A stretch of 64,000 nucleotides of DNA from Neochlamydia sp. S13 (lineage in GTDB: Bacteria > Chlamydiota > Chlamydiia > Chlamydiales > Parachlamydiaceae). The number at the start of each line of letters is the position of its first letter. Within the stretch, counting starts at the first letter, position 1. Shown here piece by piece: positions 44,109 through 52,918 of this stretch. The notes beneath the pieces are model-generated. The model ran no database searches. It was not told the DNA's origin and saw nothing but the letters and a program-made list of their open reading frames with translations. Location of the stretch: the NCBI RefSeq assembly GCF_000648235.2, contig NZ_AP017977.1, forward strand, positions 682,001-746,000, read 5' to 3'. A program made the position numbers and the translations under genes.

Positions 44109-46367
44109 TCAGTTACAAACAAAATACAAGCAAAAACGCTGCTTTATTTTTCTTGGAATATTTTTCAGCGGATTTTCTTCTAGCTGAAGCTCTCGTAGAG
44201 CTGGTAGCTGTCCTATCTCTGCAGGAAGGGTGGTGAGCTGGTTGTGATTCAAGTCAAGCTCTTGTAGCTGTGATAGCTGCCCTATCTCTGCTGGAAGGAA
44301 GGTAAGCTGGTTTTGATTTAATCCAAGCTTTCGCAACTGTGATAGCTGCCTTGTCTCTACCGGAAGGGTGATGAGCTGGTTGTGATTCAAGTCAAGCTCT
44401 TGCAGCTGTGATAGCTGCCCTATCTCTGCTGGAAGGAAGGTAAGCTGGTTTTGATTTAATCCAAGCTTTCGCAACTGTGATAGCTGCCTTATCTCTACCG
44501 GAAGAGAGGTGAGTTGGTTGCTGCCTAAGATAAGCTTTTGCAGCTGAGAGAGCTGCCCTATTTCTGCCGGAAGAGTGGTAAGCTGGTTATTTTCTAAGAT
44601 AAGCCCTTGCAGCTGAGAGAGCTGCCCTATCTCTGAAGGAAGAGTGGTGAGCTGGTTGTGGCTTAAGGTAAGTATTTGCAGCTGAGAGAGCTGCCCTATC
44701 TCTGTAGGAAGGTTGGTAAGCTGGTTGTTGCTTAAGTAAAGCTCTTGTAGCTGTGATAGATACCATATCTTTGCTGGAAGGCTGATAAGCTGGTTGTTGC
44801 TTAATCCAAGCTTTTGCAACTGCAACAGCTGCCCTATTTCTGCCGGAAGGGTGGTGAGTTGGTTTCTAATCAAATGAAGCGCTTGCAGCTGAGAGAGCTG
44901 CCCAATCTCTATAGGAAGAAAGTTAAGCTTGTTGTTGCTTAAGTAAAGCTCTTGTAGCTGTGATAGATACCATATCTCTGTAGGAAGGCTGATAAGCTGG
45001 TTGTTGCTTAATCCAAGCTTTTGCAACTGCAACAGCTGCCCTATTTCTGCCGGAAGGGTGGTGAGTTGGTTGTGGTCTAAGCCAAGCTCTTGCAGCTGTG
45101 ATAGCTGCCCTATCTCTGCTGGAAGGAAGGTAAGCTGGTTTTGATTTAATCCAAGCTTTCGCAACTGTGATAGCTGCCTTATCTCTACCGGAAGAGAGGT
45201 GAGTTGGTTGCTGCCTAAGATAAGCTTTTGCAGCTGAGAGAGCTGCCCTATCTCTGAAGGAAGAGTGGTGAGCTGGTTGTGGCTTAAGGTAAGTATTTGC
45301 AGCTGAGAGAGCTGCCTTATCTGTGTCGGAAGAGAGGTAAGTTTGTTGTCATTTAAATTAAGTACTTGCAGCTGAGACAGCTGCCATATTTCTGCCGGAA
45401 GAGAGGTAAGCTGGTTTCTATTTAAATCAAGCGTTTGCAGCTGAGACAGTAGCTCTATCTCTGCAGGAAGGGTAGTAAGGTGATTATCGGCTAAGCCAAG
45501 CTTTCGCAGCTGAGACAGCTGCCATATTTCTGCCGGAAGAGAGGTAAGCTGGTTGTGGTCCAAGCTAAGGCATTGCAGCTGAGACAGTAGCTCTATCTCT
45601 GCAGGAAGGGTAGTAAGGTGATTATCGGCTAAGCCAAGCTTTCGCAGCTGAGATAGCTGCCCTATCTCTGCAGGAAGGGTAGTAAGGTGATTATCGGCTA
45701 AGTCAAGCCTTTGCAGCTGCAAGAGTCGTCCTATCTCTGCAGGAAGAATGGTCAGCTGGGTACCGTTTAAGTAAAGGGCTTGCAGCTGAGATAATTGTCC
45801 TATTTCAGGAGGTAAAAAAGTCAATCCTGTTCCTGTTAAACTTAAGTTTTTAATGTCTTTGCCATATCTTTCAATCCATCCTTTAAAAAGTTCTCCTTTT
45901 CTTGCTATAGGCAAGTGCTTGATCCTTTGTTGATCTAAGTATTTCTTTCCCCCAGGGAGTTTATTCCACATTAACAGGCGACTAATATTTACCACATAAG
46001 AGGAGTAATTAGCTGATGTGAAATATATGTTTTCTTTAGGGTGATCTTTCCATCTTAGTGGTGAGAGAGGTTTAGCTAGAGTAAAGATTTGTTTAAAGAT
46101 TGCTTTTACTTTTTGTCCTGGAAGAAGCTCATTATCTAGCTTATAAATTTTGTTTAAGATAACAGCATGCTCCCTAACATTTCCTCGAGGGACATGAATC
46201 TCAACTATTTGCTTATAGATAGATCGCATGATTTCACTATCACTAGCTAAAAGATCACGCCATTTTCTGCACACGCTAGATAAAGAAGGTGTGGCGCAAT
46301 ACTTCAAAATGTGCGTGAGCATCTCATTAGGTAGACTTTCAATGCTGATAGAAGGACTAGGATTCAC
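44109..46367 (-). CDS. F-box/leucine-rich-repeat protein (24 LRRs)
   Basis: 752 residues, starting with GTG at 46365-46367 and an AAGAGG site 8 bases before it, where the two neighbouring paralogues have ATG. The F-box is near residues 7-46 (SISIESLPNEMLTHILKYCA, VCRKWRDLL). The linker is shared with the paralogues (NYSSYVVNISRLLMWNKLPG). 24 LRRs of 23 residues begin near residue 178, capped by NIPRKIKQRFCLYFVCN. Internal blocks recur: 'LTSLPVEIRQLSQLRKLGLN' is present twice with its neighbours, and LTTLPAEIELLSQLQ twice. It shares a three-LRR block with the gene at 41450. An SCF adaptor role in the host is inferred from domains only. Confidence 0.85.
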   Translation of the reverse strand: MNPSPSISIESLPNEMLTHILKYCATPSLSSVCRKWRDLLASDSEIMRSIYKQIVEIHVPRGNVREHAVILNKIYKLDNELLPGQKVKAIFKQIFTLAKPLSPLRWKDHPKENIYFTSANYSSYVVNISRLLMWNKLPGGKKYLDQQRIKHLPIARKGELFKGWIERYGKDIKNLSLTGTGLTFLPPEIGQLSQLQALYLNGTQLTILPAEIGRLLQLQRLDLADNHLTTLPAEIGQLSQLRKLGLADNHLTTLPAEIELLSQLQCLSLDHNQLTSLPAEIWQLSQLRKLGLADNHLTTLPAEIELLSQLQTLDLNRNQLTSLPAEIWQLSQLQVLNLNDNKLTSLPTQIRQLSQLQILTLSHNQLTTLPSEIGQLSQLQKLILGSNQLTSLPVEIRQLSQLRKLGLNQNQLTFLPAEIGQLSQLQELGLDHNQLTTLPAEIGQLLQLQKLGLSNNQLISLPTEIWYLSQLQELYLSNNKLNFLPIEIGQLSQLQALHLIRNQLTTLPAEIGQLLQLQKLGLSNNQLISLPAKIWYLSQLQELYLSNNQLTNLPTEIGQLSQLQILTLSHNQLTTLPSEIGQLSQLQGLILENNQLTTLPAEIGQLSQLQKLILGSNQLTSLPVEIRQLSQLRKLGLNQNQLTFLPAEIGQLSQLQELDLNHNQLITLPVETRQLSQLRKLGLNQNQLTFLPAEIGQLSQLQELDLNHNQLTTLPAEIGQLPALRELQLEENPLKNIPRKIKQRFCLYFVCN

Positions 46368-46736
46368 TGTACAACCTCTTTAAATGTCATGCATGCTTTT
46401 GATAACTTTTTAAAAAGTATAAGAAAGAAATAAAACATGCAAGAGAATATGAGGAATAGGCTATTAAGCAGCTGTAAGCTAAAATGTGGGTAATTTTTTT
46501 AAGCAGCCACTTTATAGCAATTTCGGTAAGCTTCGCGATAACCATTCAATTTACCTATTCTTAAGCTTAGCATCGCCTTAGCGTTTTCTGTCTTCTAACA
46601 AACGCTTACTATTTTAACCTCTTTTTATAACATATGCCTCCTAGCGAAATTAGGAAGCTAATTTTTGTTTTATTTAGCGTGTTTTGTTGGATATATAGAG
46701 ACGATAGGACGGCAAACGTAGTCTCTTTTTGCAAAT
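46368..46736. other. 369-base gap between the F-box/LRR cluster and acpS
   Basis: No complete gene. On the minus strand about 30 codons ending at 46499 are open and read TENAKAMLSLRIGKLNGYRE then AYRNCYKVAA, which may be the tail of a lost gene, though too short to assign. It marks the edge of the accessory cluster against the conserved acpS. Confidence 0.35.
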
Positions 46737-47105
46737 TCATTCTTCCCAAATAGCTGTGGCGGTCGCGTATTCTTGACAATGACTAATGGATATATGAATA
46801 AGAGGGTTTTTGAAATGTTTTTTAAAGGTGTCTGTAAGAGCAAGATAGGGTTTACCCTGTTCATTATTAAGGATAGCGAGATCTGTCCAACTCAGGCCTC
46901 CGGTTAAGCCCGTGCCTAAAGCTTTTACAACCGCCTCCTTAGCAGCAAATCTACCTGCAAAGTTTTTACTCGATTGCCGGAAGGATTGGCAATACTTTTG
47001 CTCTTCTTCGGTGAAAACCTTATCAAGAAATTTTTGGCCATACTTATGTATGTTTGCCTCAATACGAGCCACTTCAATAATATCAATACCAATGCCACGA
47101 ATCAT
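46737..47105 (-). CDS. acpS: Holo-[acyl-carrier-protein] synthase
   Basis: 122 residues from the ATG at 47105. Longer frames add an unrelated extension of 29 residues, whereas the family begins just here with MIRGIGIDIIEVARIE. AAGG stands about 8-9 bases before it. AcpS transfers 4'-phosphopantetheine from CoA to the DSL serine of acyl carrier protein. Motifs: GIGIDIIEVARI with the Mg2+-binding Asp, FAGRFAAKEAVVKALGTG, and a late HISISHCQEYATA. Length is typical. A 116-codon orphan frame ends one base before this start (TAAGATG). Confidence 0.95.
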   Translation of the reverse strand: MIRGIGIDIIEVARIEANIHKYGQKFLDKVFTEEEQKYCQSFRQSSKNFAGRFAAKEAVVKALGTGLTGGLSWTDLAILNNEQGKPYLALTDTFKKHFKNPLIHISISHCQEYATATAIWEE

Positions 47106-47106
47106 C

Positions 47107-47457
47107 TTAGCTACCTTGTAATCTATCCAGTAAAAAAATATATCCCTTTTTAAAAGAAGGTAAGTCAACATCTGAGATAAAGCTTGCTGCAATTCTATTT
47201 AAAAGAAGTTTACAAGTCATCAAACGTTCTGAGGGACTATATTTTAACATCCATACTTGCGTTTTAATGCACTCTTTAATAGCTTCAGCAGCTTCATTGG
47301 CCTCCTTCCTCCCAGCTTTAATTTTAAGATAGCCGATAGCTTGCCAGGTAACAGGAATATATACCCTAAAAAATAAGGGTGAAGCAACTTCACATAGGAG
47401 GCCAATGAAGTGAGTAAAAAGGCTTATCTCACTGTCGTGAGTAATGAATTTTGAAAT
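47107..47457 (-). pseudogene. Orphan open frame without a start codon, just upstream of acpS
   Basis: On the minus strand 116 codons are free of stops and end in TAA at 47107-47109, immediately before the acpS ATG. It reads ISKFITHDSEISLFTHFIGL, then CEVASPLFFRVYIPVTWQAI, GYLKIKAGRKEANEAAEAIK, SERLMTCKLLLNRIAASFIS and KKGYIFLLDRLQGS. An in-frame stop precedes it at 47458-47460 and the first ATG leaves about 50 codons, so simple gene finding misses it. Such a long open frame is unlikely by chance at this base composition. It looks like the C-terminal part of a helical protein whose N-terminus has been deleted, or a gene with an unusual start. Family not recognised. Confidence 0.5.
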
Positions 47458-47636
47458 TTAGCATCTCTTACTAGATAATGAGTGTGTATAACTTCAGAGC
47501 TTTTTTCTCAAATTTAGAAAAGATATAAAAAAATGGCCTTTATTTGTCTATCATTTAACTATTCCTTTTTTCTTTATCTTATATCTCTCAATAGGTTAAA
47601 TTTCTTTTTTATCATTATCATGTAGGAGAGGAAAAT

Positions 47637-48137
47637 ATGTTAAAATTAAGCCACAAAGCATTAATTGTTTTTTCGGGAATCATCTGGTTAGCGGTTGGAA
47701 GCTTTTTACTTTCCTTGGGACTAAATTTTCTACTTCACGCTGCCCAAGATATGCGTGTTCTAGAAAAAAATAATTATCCTTTGCTTAATCTTTTTTCTTC
47801 TGTTTTCTCAAATTCAGAAAATACCATTGTGTTTTTGATTGCTCTAGGATTAATTATAGGTTACTCCAAAGGACGTTATGTGTTGGGTAAAGCGGCCGTT
47901 AAAGGGGTAGAAAGGATTTATTCTTTGCCTAATCCTACCTATTTACAGAATATATATGATTCCAAATATTATATTCTTTTAGGAGGGATGATGGGACTTG
48001 GCTTTTCTATGAAATATTTAGGCATACCTGCCGACATTCGCGGCTTAATCGATGTAGCCATTGGCTCTGCTCTTATTAATGGCGCAATGATCTATTTCAG
48101 GCTTGCTTTTACAAAGCCTCTAGAAGATCGAAGTTAA
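47637..48137 (+). CDS. Conserved hypothetical integral membrane protein
   Basis: 166 residues with four hydrophobic stretches: ALIVFSGIIWLAVGSFLLSL, TIVFLIALGLIIGY, YYILLGGMMGLGFSMKYLGI, and LIDVAIGSALINGAMIYF. A strong ribosome site (GGAGAGG) lies 5 bases before the ATG. Its place close to acpS, divergently transcribed, resembles the chlamydial arrangement in which a small membrane protein of unknown function (CT101 in C. trachomatis) neighbours acpS; that orthology is from memory of gene order. Function unknown. Confidence 0.7.
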   Translation: MLKLSHKALIVFSGIIWLAVGSFLLSLGLNFLLHAAQDMRVLEKNNYPLLNLFSSVFSNSENTIVFLIALGLIIGYSKGRYVLGKAAVKGVERIYSLPNPTYLQNIYDSKYYILLGGMMGLGFSMKYLGIPADIRGLIDVAIGSALINGAMIYFRLAFTKPLEDRS

Positions 48138-48160
48138 TAGACAGCTTACGAGTAATAAAA

Positions 48161-48179
48161 ATAAAGGGCGTTCCTTTAT
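48161..48179. terminator. Small hairpin between convergent genes
   Basis: ATAAAGG (48161-48167) pairs with CCTTTAT (48173-48179) around five bases, between the converging membrane-protein and rlmH genes. There is no clear T-run after it, so the terminator call is weak. Confidence 0.3.
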
Positions 48180-48217
48180 GGTGGGTAGGCTAACCAGTGG
48201 ATGGAGAAAAGCTTAGC

Positions 48218-48640
48218 TTATTTATGGTAAGGAGTGCCTTTAGCAATTTCAAAAGCACGATAGACTTGTTCTATAAGTACTAATCTAATGATTTGATGAG
48301 TCATCGTTAAAGGGGAGAGGCTAAGGCAAGGATAGGAAAGTTTGATTTTCTCAGGTAATCCGCTTGCTCCTCCGATAACTAAAGTTAAGCGGGATCCACC
48401 TTCTATAAATTGAACCTGCAGAAAGCTGGCAAATTTTTCGCTATCGAAAAGCTTGCCTGCCGCATCTAAACAGATCACTCGCTTTTCTTTGGAAATGAGT
48501 TCTTGAAGATGCTCATTATTTCTAGCTTCTACAAATTCGAATTTTAAAACAGGAGATAGACGTTTAACATATTCTTGGATGGCGTCATTGAGCCATTCCT
48601 CTTTTGTCTTACCAATAGAAATAATTTTCAGTCTAAGCAT
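48218..48640 (-). CDS. rlmH: 23S rRNA (pseudouridine1915-N3)-methyltransferase
   Basis: 140 residues, a SPOUT-fold methyltransferase that methylates pseudouridine 1915 in helix 69 of 23S rRNA using SAM. N-terminus KIISIGKTKEEWLNDAIQEY is typical. The SAM-binding knot is visible in LTLVIGGASGLPEKI and LSLSPLTMTHQIIRLVLIEQ, followed by VYRAFEIAKGTPYHK at the C-terminus, the family's conserved end. The protein is slightly shorter than the E. coli enzyme but complete. It lies 47 bases downstream of smpB on the same strand. Confidence 0.95.
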   Translation of the reverse strand: MLRLKIISIGKTKEEWLNDAIQEYVKRLSPVLKFEFVEARNNEHLQELISKEKRVICLDAAGKLFDSEKFASFLQVQFIEGGSRLTLVIGGASGLPEKIKLSYPCLSLSPLTMTHQIIRLVLIEQVYRAFEIAKGTPYHK

Positions 48641-48687
48641 CTAATTATATAAAAATTTAAAGAAAGCTTCCCGCAAACCTTAGGGAA

Positions 48688-49143
48688 TTAACGGCTTTTC
48701 AGCATTTTTTGCATATAGCGTTTTTCGTCTCTTTCTTTAATGGCTTCTCGTTTATCAGCAGACTTTTTTCCTTTAGCAATAGCAATCTTTACTTTCACTC
48801 TTCCCTCTTTTAAATAAAGGGCAAGGGCTACAATCGTTAAACCTTTTTCCTGCACGCTTTCGCGTAGTTTAAAGATCTCCCGTTTGTGTAAAAGAAGCTT
48901 GCGGTCACGAGTTTCCAGATGATTGTGAATATTGCCATACTTATAAGGAGCAATATGAGATCCAATAAGCCATGCTTCCCTGTTAATCACTTTGATATAA
49001 GATTCTTGTAGGCTACCTCCATTGTCTCTTAGCGATTTGATTTCTGTGCCTTCTAGGGCAATACCTGCTTCAAAAGTTTCGAGAATTTCGAAATGGTGGA
49101 AAGCGCGTTTATTAGATACGAGATCGGAAGATTTATTATTCAT
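48688..49143 (-). CDS. smpB: SsrA-binding protein
   Basis: 151 residues from the ATG at 49143, which gives the usual family start NNKSSDLVSNKRAFHHFEIL; an earlier ATG (49170) adds 9 residues not seen in homologues. SmpB binds tmRNA and helps rescue stalled ribosomes. Core motifs: ETFEAGIALEGTEIKSLRDN, NIHNHLETRDRKLLLHKREI and the basic tail KGKKSADKREAIKERDEKRY. The gene is divergent from dnaN, as in other chlamydiae (smpB, dnaN, recF cluster). No Shine-Dalgarno is obvious. Confidence 0.95.
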   Translation of the reverse strand: MNNKSSDLVSNKRAFHHFEILETFEAGIALEGTEIKSLRDNGGSLQESYIKVINREAWLIGSHIAPYKYGNIHNHLETRDRKLLLHKREIFKLRESVQEKGLTIVALALYLKEGRVKVKIAIAKGKKSADKREAIKERDEKRYMQKMLKSR

Positions 49144-49302
49144 ATGCAAATATATTAAATGAAGACGCATAAACGAAGCAAGAGAGATTGCAGAGTCAAT
49201 ATCTCTTAAGGCCTTTATAACCTTTCCAATCTATAAATTCTTTGGTTTTCGCATTTTTTTAGATAGGCAAGCATAAACACATAAAGCATCTATGTTTATT
49301 GC

Positions 49303-49331
49303 TTGACAAAGAGCTTATGGTCACTTATCTT
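49303..49331 (+). promoter_or_regulatory. Consensus-like housekeeping promoter of dnaN-recF
   Basis: TTGACA (49303-49308), a 17-base spacer, and TATCTT (49326-49331), 34 bases before the dnaN ATG. This is the best sigma-70/66-type promoter in the window. AAGGA stands just before the ATG. Confidence 0.7.
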
Positions 49332-49365
49332 GGGTCTCTCTTTTATTTAGCTTAAGGAATTATCT

Positions 49366-50502
49366 ATGAAATTCGTCATAGCCACACAAGAGCTTAATTA
49401 TTTAATTAATAAGTGTCTTAATGCAGTTGCTCAAAAATCTACTATTCCTATTCTTTCTAACTTTTTGATCGAAGCTATTAATAATGAGCTCATTATTACA
49501 GCTACAGATTTAACAGTAGGCGTCCGCTGCTTTACTGAAGCAAAAATTCTTGAGGAGGGATCTACAACATTGCCTGCTAAGCGCTTGGCTCAGTTAATAC
49601 GTGAGTTGACAGCGATGAATGTGGAAATTTCTACTTCAGAAAATGAAATCACTGAAATTAATGCTCAAACTTCGCGCTTTAAGTTAAATGGAATGAACAA
49701 AAATGAGTTTCCCGCCCTACCTAATGTGACAGATGCCGTGCATTTCAAAATTAAACAAAAAATTTTGAAAGACATGCTTTATCGTACAGCTTTTGCAGTT
49801 TCTCGTGAAGACAATCGTTATGTGCTCACAGGAGTATGTTTGCAAGTGCAGGGAGGAACAGCTTCCTTTATTGGAACGGATGGAAAGCGTCTAGCAAAAT
49901 CCCAAACTACCCTTAATATCGATCCATCTTTCCAAGGTACTTACGTGATTCCTCTTAAAGCGGTAGAGGAAATTCTTAAAAATCTGGAAGAAGAGGGCGA
50001 AGCTATAGTGTTTTTAATGCAGGACAAAATTGCTATCAAAGCTTCTAATACGACTATTATTAGTAAACTATTAGCAGGAGAGTATCCTGATGTTAACCGT
50101 GTCATCCCTTCTCAAACTGGGATAACCGTCAATCTCCACCGTGAAGAATTGATGACTTTATTGCGCCAAATCTCCCTTTTTGCTGCAGAAAATAATCACT
50201 CCGTTCGTTTTACTTTCGACGAAGGTGAGTTGAAATTGACAGCCAACACGATGGAAATAGGAGAAGGTAAAGTAAGCATGCCGGTAAATTATAAAGGGGA
50301 GAAGTTAGAAATTGCTTTTAACCCTCATTTCTTTTTAGATATTTTGCGTCATAGTAAAAATGAAACTATTTCCCTGGGAATTACTGATCCTTATAATCCT
50401 GGCTTGATTAGTGACTTTAATTATGACCAAACTGAAGAGGAGAAAGAATCAGAACAAAGCTCGCTGTTTGTGTTAATGCCTATGCGCTTGAGTGAAGATT
50501 AG
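49366..50502 (+). CDS. dnaN: DNA polymerase III beta subunit (sliding clamp)
   Basis: 378 residues forming three clamp domains. N-terminal domain: FVIATQELNYLINKCLNAVA and 'KSTIPILSNFLIEA'. Middle domain: DMLYRTAFAVSREDNRYVLT and GVCLQVQGG. C-terminal domain: HREELMTLLRQISLFAAENN and FNPHFFLDILRH, ending in the conserved LMPMRL. The clamp encircles DNA and tethers polymerase and other partners. A consensus promoter sits 34 bases upstream and recF starts 21 bases downstream, so the two form an operon. Confidence 0.97.
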   Translation: MKFVIATQELNYLINKCLNAVAQKSTIPILSNFLIEAINNELIITATDLTVGVRCFTEAKILEEGSTTLPAKRLAQLIRELTAMNVEISTSENEITEINAQTSRFKLNGMNKNEFPALPNVTDAVHFKIKQKILKDMLYRTAFAVSREDNRYVLTGVCLQVQGGTASFIGTDGKRLAKSQTTLNIDPSFQGTYVIPLKAVEEILKNLEEEGEAIVFLMQDKIAIKASNTTIISKLLAGEYPDVNRVIPSQTGITVNLHREELMTLLRQISLFAAENNHSVRFTFDEGELKLTANTMEIGEGKVSMPVNYKGEKLEIAFNPHFFLDILRHSKNETISLGITDPYNPGLISDFNYDQTEEEKESEQSSLFVLMPMRLSED

Positions 50503-50523
50503 CTAAAATAAGAGGTGATAAAG

Positions 50524-51558
50524 TTGAGTAGTGGTCTTTTTCTTCAAAAGCTATATTTACGCTATTTCCGTCGTTATGAGGAGGCCACTTTTGACTTTAC
50601 CCCCGCAATTAATACGATTGTAGGCCCTAATGCTTATGGTAAAACCACCATTTTAGAGGCGATCCAGCTGTTAATAAATGGCCGCTCTTTCCGCACGCAG
50701 CAAATTTCCGATATGATTCAATATGGGCAAAAGTATTTTCATATTGAAGCATGCTTCATTAAGCAAGGCATAGCGCAAACACTCAAGATTCTTTATGATG
50801 GCAGTGAGCGAAAAATTATACATAATAGTACAGCTTTTTCGTCAGTAGCTAACCTATTAGGCATTTTACAAGGAGTCGTCTTAACTCCTGACAGTACTTC
50901 TTTAATAAAAGGTTCTCCTTTATTACGGCGGCATTTTCTCGATCTGCAGATTGCCCAGATAGATCCTTTATATGTACATTATTTGACGCGTTATATAGGC
51001 GCTATGAGGCAACGTAATGTTTTATTAAAGAAAAACGAAATGCTTGCTATCCAAACTTGGGAGCAAGAGATGGCAGGAGCCGCAGCTTATGTGACCCTGC
51101 AAAGAGAGCAAACGATTGCAGATCTACAAAAATGGGGAAATGGGTTATACGGAATGTTAACTGCGGAGACTGCGCCTTTGAGTTTGGAATACAAAAATAG
51201 TAGCCGCCAAATAAAGGATATGCAGCTTTTGCGTCAACATTATCTGCAGCAATGGGATAAGCTTCGTTTACGCGAAAAAGAAGTGGGGATGACTTTGTAT
51301 GGCCCCCATCGTGATGATTTGTTAATAAAGATAGGCGATCGTGAAGTGCGTTTGTTTGCAAGTGAAGGGCAACAACGTAGTTGCGTCATGGCTCTTCGAT
51401 TAGCGGAATGGCAGCGGCTACGGGAATTAAGCCAAGAACTGCCTTTAATGCTGATTGACGATGTAGGGGTTAGCTTAGATACTACACGTCGGCAAAAACT
51501 TTTGATCCACTTAAAAACTTTAGGGCAAGTTTTTATCACCTCCACCGAAGAACTTTAA
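50524..51558 (+). CDS. recF: DNA replication and repair protein RecF
   Basis: 344 residues from a TTG at 50524. AGAGGTGA (50511-50518) stands 5 bases before this TTG, whereas the alternative GTG at 50515 lies within that same motif, so TTG is favoured. SMC-like ATPase: Walker A GPNAYGKTTI near residue 36, GPHRDDL, the signature FASEGQQRSCVMALRLAEWQ, and Walker B LMLIDDV. RecF binds gapped DNA at single-/double-strand junctions and works with RecO and RecR (recR is at 20964) to load RecA. It overlaps nothing and ends just before a convergent gene. Confidence 0.94.
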   Translation: MSSGLFLQKLYLRYFRRYEEATFDFTPAINTIVGPNAYGKTTILEAIQLLINGRSFRTQQISDMIQYGQKYFHIEACFIKQGIAQTLKILYDGSERKIIHNSTAFSSVANLLGILQGVVLTPDSTSLIKGSPLLRRHFLDLQIAQIDPLYVHYLTRYIGAMRQRNVLLKKNEMLAIQTWEQEMAGAAAYVTLQREQTIADLQKWGNGLYGMLTAETAPLSLEYKNSSRQIKDMQLLRQHYLQQWDKLRLREKEVGMTLYGPHRDDLLIKIGDREVRLFASEGQQRSCVMALRLAEWQRLRELSQELPLMLIDDVGVSLDTTRRQKLLIHLKTLGQVFITSTEEL

Positions 51559-51586
51559 GTAAGAGGTTTATCATTCGTATTGCCTG

Positions 51587-52918
51587 CTAACCTAAAGAGA
51601 GACGACCAAAAGGGGTCAAGCAAAGACATAGTTTATCCTGGTGATAGCCTGTAGCCACCATACCTGCTTGCATGAGATATTCGCAGGTGATAAGTTTTAT
51701 AAATTGCCTTTCATCTTCGTTGTAATTAGGGGTGCTATATTTCCATCTTTTACCTCTATTAACCAAAGAAGTAGGTAAAACACTTCCTACAGCAGCCAAA
51801 CAACCTTTGATGTAATCCTCGAAGTAAACCCACTTTCCATGAGCAAAATTTTTAAGACTTTTTTCGACCTCGCGTAAATCTTTTTCAGAAAAAGATGTAA
51901 ACTGCTCATTAGCAATCAAGCGATTCAGTGACTGTCGATAAAGGATGATGGCTTGGTCTGCGCGAGTTTTCTTAAGCCAGTCTTCCGTATAAACTGATGC
52001 CACAATTTTTTGCTTTTCTTGCTTGGCAATTTCCAATAAAAGGGCTACTTCTAATAAATCTTTAGGGGCATTGGTAAAAGAAATACCTTTTTTTAGCAAT
52101 TTTTTTACAAAAGCATTTAATTCATTTAAAAATCCAAACTCTTTTTCATAGACAGCAGTAATAGGGGTAACATCTTGAATAGCTACTGGATGAGTATTCT
52201 GAACGAATAATAAGAATTCATGCCATTCATGAAAAGGAGTAACGACCTCTTCCCAAACATCATTCGTTTTAACATAGCGGAGGCAGCAAACTAGGCTAAA
52301 CTCTAAGAAAAGCATATACTCTTCAAATTGCTCCCTAGTAAGGCCAAATTTTTCTATAAGTGCGCTTGCACTAATTTTATAATCGGGAGCTGCAAATACT
52401 TGTTTTGCAATCGAGCTTATGATAGGGTTATCGAAAACGAGATCTTGTAAATAACGTTCATAAATTTTTGGGGTGAACAAAAACTTTTCTATAATAGAGT
52501 TAAAGATATTGTCTGAGCTACGGGGGATGGCATACCAGGAGGGAAGGGCATGAATGGGTGCTTTACTTAATAATCCTTGTAAATACTCCATGTCAGGACG
52601 AAAGTCATCATCGAATTTGATAATATGCGCCTCGTAATACTTACGCATCTCTTTATCAACGAGCACCCCATCTCCTTGGATTTGAAAAAGGCCGCTTTTG
52701 GCTAATTTATCTAAAATAGGGCGAAGTTTAGAAGGAGCGATCTCCAAATTATCTGCAAGGGTAGTGAGGGTGGTTTTCAACGAACCATTAATAATTTCTT
52801 GCAAGACATCGACTTCCAAAATCGATAACTCTGCCATAAAGAGACGATTTTCAATGTCTCTACGATAGTTATAATCCGTTAAAACTATTTTATTTTTTCG
52901 AGTAGTAAAAGTGGGCAT
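51587..52918 (-). CDS. Conserved chlamydial-type hypothetical protein with N-terminal winged-helix-like domain
   Basis: 443 residues. Residues about 30-85 look like a winged helix: ELSILEVDVLQEIINGSLKT then TLTTLADNLEIAPSKLRPIL and DKLAKSGLFQI. The rest is helical with an aromatic-rich centre and no membrane segments or signal peptide. No enzymatic motif recognised. It is convergent with recF (28 bases) and lies inside the conserved dnaN-recF-apbE-folD neighbourhood, which suggests a core gene. A DNA-binding role is possible from the fold but is not shown. Confidence 0.65.
   Translation of the reverse strand: MPTFTTRKNKIVLTDYNYRRDIENRLFMAELSILEVDVLQEIINGSLKTTLTTLADNLEIAPSKLRPILDKLAKSGLFQIQGDGVLVDKEMRKYYEAHIIKFDDDFRPDMEYLQGLLSKAPIHALPSWYAIPRSSDNIFNSIIEKFLFTPKIYERYLQDLVFDNPIISSIAKQVFAAPDYKISASALIEKFGLTREQFEEYMLFLEFSLVCCLRYVKTNDVWEEVVTPFHEWHEFLLFVQNTHPVAIQDVTPITAVYEKEFGFLNELNAFVKKLLKKGISFTNAPKDLLEVALLLEIAKQEKQKIVASVYTEDWLKKTRADQAIILYRQSLNRLIANEQFTSFSEKDLREVEKSLKNFAHGKWVYFEDYIKGCLAAVGSVLPTSLVNRGKRWKYSTPNYNEDERQFIKLITCEYLMQAGMVATGYHQDKLCLCLTPFGRLSLG

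Noticed and set aside
42000..46000. Possible CRISPR-like array because of regularly spaced short repeats
   Set aside because: The 69-bp periodicity is the coding pattern of 23-residue LRRs within continuous open frames, not repeat-spacer structure.
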